Below are positions 59,428-64,000 of a stretch of 64,000 nt of DNA, piece by piece (the stretch's first letter is position 1; each line of letters begins with the position of its first letter). The position numbers and the translations under genes are program-made. This DNA is from Noviherbaspirillum humi (GTDB taxonomy: Bacteria > Pseudomonadota > Gammaproteobacteria > Burkholderiales > Burkholderiaceae_D), in assembly GCF_900188095.1 (NCBI RefSeq), contig NZ_FZOT01000005.1, positions 1 to 64,000 of the forward strand, read 5' to 3'. Under the pieces are notes generated by a model. The model made no database searches, was not told the origin of the DNA, and saw nothing but the letters and a program-made list of their open reading frames with translations.

Positions 59428-60486
59428 TTACTTCTTCTGGTAGATCTTGTCGAACTCGCCGCCGTCGTCGAAGTGCTTCTTCTGCGCCGCCTTCCAGCCG
59501 CCGAAGACTTCATCCACGGTGAACAGGCTGATCGGCTTGAAGGTCGACTCGTATTTCTTGAACACCGCCGTGGAGCGCGGACGGAAGTAGTGCTTGGCAA
59601 TGATTTCCTGGGCCGGTTCGGTGTACAGGAATTGCAGGTAGGCGGTGGCCTGCTTGCGGATGTTCTTGCGGTCGACCACCTTGTCCACCACCGACACCGG
59701 CGATTCCGCCAGGATGGAAGCGGAGGGGTAGACCACTTCGAAGTTGTTGCCGAATTCCTGGCGCACCAACTGGACTTCATTCTCGAAGGTCACCAGCACG
59801 TCGCCGATCTCGCGCTGCGTGAAAGTGGTCGTGGCCGCGCGGCCGCCGCCGTCCAGCACCGGGACGTTCCTGAAGATCTTTTCCACCAGTTCACGCGCCT
59901 GGGCTTCATTGCCGCCCTTCTTGATCACCGATCCCCAAGCGGCGAGATAGGTGTAGCGGCCGTTGCCGGTGACTTTCGGATTCGGGATGACGACCTTCAC
60001 ATCCGGCTTGGCGAGGTCGGTCCAATCCTTGATGCCCTTGGGATTGCCCTTGCGGGTCAAAAAGACCATGGTGGAGTAGAAGGGCGCCGAGTTGTTCGGC
60101 AGGCGCTTCGCCCAGTCCTGGGGTACCAGGCCGCGATCGGCGAGGAAGTCGATGTCGTTAGCCTGGTTCATCGTCACCACCGAGGCTTCCAGGCCATCGG
60201 CGACTGCGCGCGCCTGCTTGCTGGAGCCGCCGTGGGACTGGTTGATGACGAGGGTCTCGCCGGTATTCTTCTTCCAGTCGGCGATGAAGGCCGGGTTGAT
60301 GTCCTTGAACAGTTCGCGAGCGACATCATAGGACACGTTGAGCAGGGTGGTGTCTGCTTTGGCCGGCGCGGCGGCGAACAGCGAGATCGAAGCAAGCGCG
60401 GCAACGGTGACGCCGCTCAGACGCTTCAGGAGAGAAGGGGCAGAGGAAAACGTGCCGGCGGCATGCCGGGCGACTGCATCAGACAT
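59428..60486 (-). CDS. sbp: Sulfate ABC transporter substrate-binding protein (copy 1)
   Basis: 352 residues. The signal peptide is about residues 1-44, with a longer N-terminal region than copy 2. LLNVSYDVARELFKDINPAF and SHGGSSKQARAVADG are the sulfate-binding signatures of the Sbp/CysP family. It captures sulfate or thiosulfate in the periplasm. Start 60486 has AAGGAG five bases upstream; 60510 does not. Transcribed away from its paralogue at 61565. Confidence 0.93.
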   Translation of the reverse strand: MSDAVARHAAGTFSSAPSLLKRLSGVTVAALASISLFAAAPAKADTTLLNVSYDVARELFKDINPAFIADWKKNTGETLVINQSHGGSSKQARAVADGLEASVVTMNQANDIDFLADRGLVPQDWAKRLPNNSAPFYSTMVFLTRKGNPKGIKDWTDLAKPDVKVVIPNPKVTGNGRYTYLAAWGSVIKKGGNEAQARELVEKIFRNVPVLDGGGRAATTTFTQREIGDVLVTFENEVQLVRQEFGNNFEVVYPSASILAESPVSVVDKVVDRKNIRKQATAYLQFLYTEPAQEIIAKHYFRPRSTAVFKKYESTFKPISLFTVDEVFGGWKAAQKKHFDDGGEFDKIYQKK

Positions 60487-60907
60487 AAGGACTCCTTTTT
60501 CTTGGCTCATGATTCATCGTTATTTCCATCCCTCGTTCATGGGATGACGGGTTAAGCGGATATTACCCTTTTTTCACCATTCGGCTTCCGGTCAACCGAT
60601 TCAGTCCTTGGCGCGCTACGTGCTTTACCGAAACTGCATGCACCTGGAACAGGCGGGCGCGAACCGGCTGCCGTGTTTCCAACCTGGCTAGCCATGCCGT
60701 CAAGCCTGTTGCTTGTACGCGCCGCCGACTCGGGTGCGTCATGCAGAGCTTCGAAATTTGCACTACATTTCAGGTTGATGACAGTCAGAAACCCGATCTT
60801 TGCCAGCGCAGGTTTGCACTGCGTTGTGCCGAAGGACGGCGGACGGGCTGAAGCAGTCGCAAGCATGGCGCCGCATAGGCGCGCCTCACGGTGGATGAAG
60901 ATTGAAG
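60487..60907. other. Intergenic region between divergent sbp copy 1 and GNAT genes
   Basis: 421 bases expected to hold divergent promoters. Short open frames on both strands lack protein-like features. I could not identify a CysB site or any hairpin with confidence. Confidence 0.55.
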
Positions 60908-61420
60908 ATGAAGATCGAGATTCGCGCAGCCCGGGCTGAAGACGCCGAGACCGCATGTGACGTCATGCGGCGCTCCATCCTTGAATGCTGCGTAGATGAC
61001 CATCATCACGATCAGACGCTGCTCGCCGCCTGGCTGGGCAACAAGACGCCCGAGATGGTGCGGACGTGGTTCGACGCCTCGCCCAACATCTGCATGGTGG
61101 CGACGCACGACGACGTCGTGCAGGGCGTGGCCGCCATGTCCCGTGCCGGCAAGATCTGCGTCGTCTACATCGCGCCCGAAAGCCGCTTTCAAGGGATGGG
61201 CAGCGCGCTCATCGCCGCGCTCGAGGCGCGCGCCCTGGAACTGGGCGTCCGCAATCTGCACGCCGCCAGCACCTCCAATGCCCGCACCTTTTTCGCCCGC
61301 CACGGCTTCATCGAAGCCGGCACGGTGGAAACGCCTTACGGCTTGCAGGCAATTTCCTTTTCCAAGCAACTACCGCTCAGCGCCGTCAGGCGCTGCCCCT
61401 GCGGCGCGGCCGCTGCCTGA
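60908..61420 (+). CDS. GNAT-family N-acetyltransferase
   Basis: 170 residues. The acetyl-CoA loop RFQGMGSALIAALE (Q/RxxGxG) and the following NARTFFARHGFIEAGTVE are clear. Substrate unknown. An ATG at 60908 is preferred over a TTG at 60902. Located between the two sulfate-binding protein genes and co-oriented with the second; the C-terminal CPCG is not part of the fold. Confidence 0.87.
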   Translation: MKIEIRAARAEDAETACDVMRRSILECCVDDHHHDQTLLAAWLGNKTPEMVRTWFDASPNICMVATHDDVVQGVAAMSRAGKICVVYIAPESRFQGMGSALIAALEARALELGVRNLHAASTSNARTFFARHGFIEAGTVETPYGLQAISFSKQLPLSAVRRCPCGAAAA

Positions 61421-61564
61421 TTCGACGCCGTACTTTCCGGCCTCCGTCGCGGCGTCCGCTTTCCATATGCGCTAGCTGCATATGGTTTGTCGAAATCATT
61501 CGTTCTGTTTCCGAACCGGCTTCTTTACTCTCTTCCCAACAACGACACCTTTGGGAGAAGAACA

Positions 61565-62578
61565 ATGCTGTTGAAGAAGCTCATCCACTCCGCCATCGCG
61601 CTTTCCATTGCCGCTTCCGCCGTTCCGGCATGGGCAGCCGATGTTTCGCTGCTTAACGTCTCCTACGACCCGACCCGCGAACTGTACCAGGACGTGAACA
61701 AGGCTTTCGCCAAGCAGTGGAAAGCCAAGAGCGGCGACAACGTCACCATCAAGCAGTCGCACGGCGGTTCCGGCAAGCAGGCGCGCTCGGTCATCGACGG
61801 CCTCGATGCCGACGTGGTGACGCTGGCCCTGGCCTATGACATCGACGAGATCGCCGAGCGCGGCCTGACCGCGAAGGATTGGCAGAAGCGCCTGCCGCAC
61901 AACAGCGCGCCTTACAACTCGACCATCGTGTTTCTGGTGCGTAAGGGCAATCCCAAGGGCATCAAGGATTGGCCCGATCTGGTGAAGCCCGGCGTGGCGG
62001 TCATTTCTCCGAATCCGAAGACATCCGGGGGCGCACGCTGGAATTACCTCGCCGCCTGGGGCTACGCCCTCAAGCAACCGGGCGGCAGCGAAGCCGCGGC
62101 CAAAGAGTTTCTCACCAAACTCTTCAAGAACGTGCCGGTGCTCGATTCCGGCGCGCGCGGCGCCACCACCACCTTCGTCGAGCGCGGCATCGGCGACGTG
62201 CTGATTGCTTGGGAAAACGAAGCGCTGCTGGCCATCAAGGAACTGGGGCCGGAGAAATTCGAGATCGTGGCACCGCCCCAGAGCATCCTGGCCGAGCCGC
62301 CGGTAGCGGTGGTGGACAAGGTGGCTGACCGTCGCGGCACCCGAAAGGTCGCCGACGCCTATGTGCAATATCTCTATACCGACGAAGCGCAGGAGATCGC
62401 GGCGAAGAATTACTATCGGCCGATTTCGGAGACGGTCGGAAAGAAATACGCCAACCAGTTCCCGAAGGTGAAACTGTTCACCATTGATGAGGTGTTCGGC
62501 GGTTGGGCCAAGGCGCAGAAAGCGCACTTCGCCGATGGCGGCTCCTTCGACCAGATCTATCAACCAGGCAAAAAATAA
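61565..62578 (+). CDS. sbp: Sulfate ABC transporter substrate-binding protein (copy 2)
   Basis: 337 residues with a signal peptide (about 1-24, ...[10 protein letters not shown]). [20 protein letters not shown] and [15 protein letters not shown] match copy 1; the two are clear paralogues. It delivers sulfate to CysT/CysW, whose genes follow after 245 bases. It ends at its own terminator, so expression is partly independent of the permease genes. Confidence 0.94.
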   Translation: MLLKKLIHSAIALSIAASAVPAWAADVSLLNVSYDPTRELYQDVNKAFAKQWKAKSGDNVTIKQSHGGSGKQARSVIDGLDADVVTLALAYDIDEIAERGLTAKDWQKRLPHNSAPYNSTIVFLVRKGNPKGIKDWPDLVKPGVAVISPNPKTSGGARWNYLAAWGYALKQPGGSEAAAKEFLTKLFKNVPVLDSGARGATTTFVERGIGDVLIAWENEALLAIKELGPEKFEIVAPPQSILAEPPVAVVDKVADRRGTRKVADAYVQYLYTDEAQEIAAKNYYRPISETVGKKYANQFPKVKLFTIDEVFGGWAKAQKAHFADGGSFDQIYQPGKK

Positions 62579-62612
62579 TCCGCTATCGGTACTAGATTGT
62601 GGGTGGTTCCCG

Positions 62613-62652
62613 CGCGCCGGACCGGCATTCGACGCCGGTCCGGCGCGTTTTT
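62613..62652 (+). terminator. Rho-independent terminator of sbp copy 2
   Basis: Fourteen-base stem CGCGCCGGACCGGC / GCCGGTCCGGCGCG (62613-62626, 62634-62647) with a seven-base loop and T5. The remaining 170 bases up to cysT are AT-rich and should contain the cysT promoter; no specific box could be assigned. Confidence 0.9.
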
Positions 62653-62823
62653 GCATCGGCATTTATGGACATATCCGAACAGGCTGCTATTTGCCATTCG
62701 GGAGTTAAGAGCCGGCTCTATATGCGAAAAATGAATAAAGGAATGAGAAAAAAATCGTTCTCTTAATAACCTGTCAGTGGAATTATGGCGTCCTCATAGC
62801 AATTTAAGTAATAAAGGACGCCA

Positions 62824-63687
62824 ATGGCTAGTTTGTCATTACCGGCGAGCAGCAAATCCGGGCCATCACGAGTTTTGCCCGGCTTCCATCTCTCGCTCGG
62901 CTTCACCGTTTTTTACCTCGGGCTGATCGTCCTGATCCCGCTCTCCGCCGTCCTGCTCAAGACCTTCACCATGACCTGGGATGCGTTCTGGGCGGCGGTC
63001 AGTTCGGAACGGGTGGTCGCTTCCTACAAGCTCAGCTTCGGCGCGGCGTTCATCGGCGCCTTGCTCAATGTTCTGTTTGGCGGCATCGTCGCCTGGGTGC
63101 TGGTGCGCTATCGGTTTCCCGGCAAGAAGATCATCGATGCGCTGGTCGACCTGCCGTTCGCGCTGCCCACGGCGGTGGCCGGCATCGCGCTGACTGCCCT
63201 GTATTCGACCAACGGCTGGATCGGCCGCTACCTGACGGCGCTCGGCATCAAGGTCGCCTTCACGCCGCTCGGCGTGGTGGTGGCGCTGACCTTCATTGGC
63301 CTGCCGTTCGTGGTGCGCACCGTGCAGCCGGTGCTGGAGGAAGCGGAGCGGGAACTGGAGGAAGCCGCCGCCAGCCTTGGCGCCAATCGTTTCCAGGTGT
63401 TCACCAAGGTGATCTTTCCCACCATCCTGCCGGCGCTGCTCACCGGCTTCGCGCTGGCCTTTGCCCGCGCCACCGGCGAATACGGTTCGGTCATCTTCAT
63501 CGCCGGCAACATGCCGATGGTGTCGGAGATCACGCCGCTGTTCATCATCACCAAGCTGGAGCAGTACGACTATCTCGGCGCCACCGCCATCGCGGTCGTG
63601 ATGCTGATCGTCTCCTTCATCCTGCTGCTGACCATCAACCTGCTGCAAGCCTGGACCCGCAAGCGCGGCCGGGCGGAGAGAACCTGA
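62824..63687 (+). CDS. cysT: Sulfate ABC transporter permease CysT
   Basis: 287 residues with six membrane helices. The EAA-type loop EEAAASLGANRFQVFTKVIFP couples to the CysA ATPase. With CysW it forms the sulfate/thiosulfate channel of the inner membrane. AAAGGACG precedes the ATG. CysW starts two bases after its stop. Confidence 0.96.
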   Translation: MASLSLPASSKSGPSRVLPGFHLSLGFTVFYLGLIVLIPLSAVLLKTFTMTWDAFWAAVSSERVVASYKLSFGAAFIGALLNVLFGGIVAWVLVRYRFPGKKIIDALVDLPFALPTAVAGIALTALYSTNGWIGRYLTALGIKVAFTPLGVVVALTFIGLPFVVRTVQPVLEEAERELEEAAASLGANRFQVFTKVIFPTILPALLTGFALAFARATGEYGSVIFIAGNMPMVSEITPLFIITKLEQYDYLGATAIAVVMLIVSFILLLTINLLQAWTRKRGRAERT

Positions 63688-63688
63688 C

Positions 63689-64000
63689 ATGGCTGGAGCC
63701 GTTTCCACACTTCCGATCAAGACCGAGGCCCGCGGCGAACCGGCCTACGCGCCGGCCGCCACCGTCGAGCCGTTCTGGGTGCGGGCGCTGCTGATCGGCA
63801 TCGCGCTCGCCTTCCTCACCCTGTTCCTCTTCGTGCCGCTGGTGGCGGTGTTCACCGAGGCGCTGAAGAAGGGCTGGGACACCTATTTGACCGCCATCGT
63901 CGAGCCGGATGCGATTGCCGCAATCAAGCTGACGCTGATCACCGCTTCCATCGCGGTGCCGCTGAACCTGGTGTTCGGCGTGGCCGCCGCCTGGGCCATC
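63689..64000 (+). CDS. cysW: Sulfate ABC transporter permease CysW (5' part)
   Basis: The first 104 codons only; the gene runs off the right edge. Two membrane helices are visible (FLTLFLFVPLVAVFTEAL and ITASIAVPLNLVFGVAAAWA). Position directly after cysT gives the assignment. CysA is expected beyond the window. Confidence 0.92.
   Translation, partial: MAGAVSTLPIKTEARGEPAYAPAATVEPFWVRALLIGIALAFLTLFLFVPLVAVFTEALKKGWDTYLTAIVEPDAIAAIKLTLITASIAVPLNLVFGVAAAWAI

Overview
The window reads as a chromosomal segment of a GC-rich betaproteobacterium, most likely of the order Burkholderiales and probably the Oxalobacteraceae (Herbaspirillum/Noviherbaspirillum/Massilia type). This is inferred from a Burkholderiales-type 16-strand porin, polyhydroxyalkanoate genes (phaZ, phasin), MocR and DUF2917 neighbours, paired small cytochromes c, split sulfate-uptake genes and overall codon use. 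No plasmid, phage, insertion-sequence, CRISPR or rRNA signature was seen. One tRNA gene (Lys-UUU) is present.

Layout. 1-4.6 kb: end of a branched-chain amino-acid ABC ATPase gene (livF), maleylacetoacetate isomerase, a porin, a small unknown gene and a catalase. 4.7-9.6 kb: tRNA-Lys, an orphan GspE/PilB ATPase, a spermidine-synthase-like protein, a hypoxanthine-DNA glycosylase relative, an SDR oxidoreductase and a DUF962 membrane protein. 9.6-11.7 kb: an arsenic operon arsR-arsC-acr3 with a palindromic operator candidate. 11.8-18.1 kb: htpG with an almost ideal sigma-32 promoter, a RidA-family gene and an aminotransferase, then a DUF2917 gene divergent from a MocR regulator, then a DUF1272 protein. 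18-24.3 kb: a tight minus-strand run parE, lytic transglycosylase, parC, metallo-beta-lactamase-fold protein. 24.6-28.2 kb: a protein made of two receiver-like domains that both lack the phospho-acceptor Asp, and a MoxR / GNAT / VWA cluster. 28.4-32.4 kb: two cytochromes c, DUF1841, nth, an RnfB-like ferredoxin and phaZ. 32.4-33.4 kb is about 1 kb without a convincing gene. 33.4-38.8 kb: fdxA, lutC, an NhaD-type antiporter, a 2-hydroxyacid dehydrogenase, an acyl-CoA-binding protein, a tiny Ala/Val-rich lipoprotein and an FKBP. 39-43.6 kb: an envelope-looking run (beta-propeller, NodB-type deacetylase, fatty-acid/sterol hydroxylase, EI24 protein), then a CinA/MoaB-like protein. 43.7-48.8 kb: a phasin, a deacetylase/EamA/thioesterase/nitroreductase run and a PBP7-type peptidase. 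49.1-55.8 kb: a REC-histidine kinase followed by a 1732-residue poly-HAMP hybrid kinase with three receivers. 55.8-59.3 kb: an IclR regulator divergent from lutA-lutB-dgkA. 59.4-64 kb: two sulfate-binding proteins in opposite orientations, then cysT and the start of cysW.

How the parts work together. Lactate oxidation (LutABC) is split: lutC sits about 22 kb from lutAB. PHB turnover is represented by phaZ and phaP. Sulfate import (Sbp/CysT/CysW) runs off the right edge. Arsenate is reduced by ArsC and arsenite exported by Acr3. The most unusual region is 48.9-55.8 kb: two tandem leader hairpins, a REC-HK protein and a giant hybrid kinase whose HAMP array contains an internal, nearly identical 414-bp duplication. 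Between them the two proteins carry four receivers but no DNA-binding output domain.
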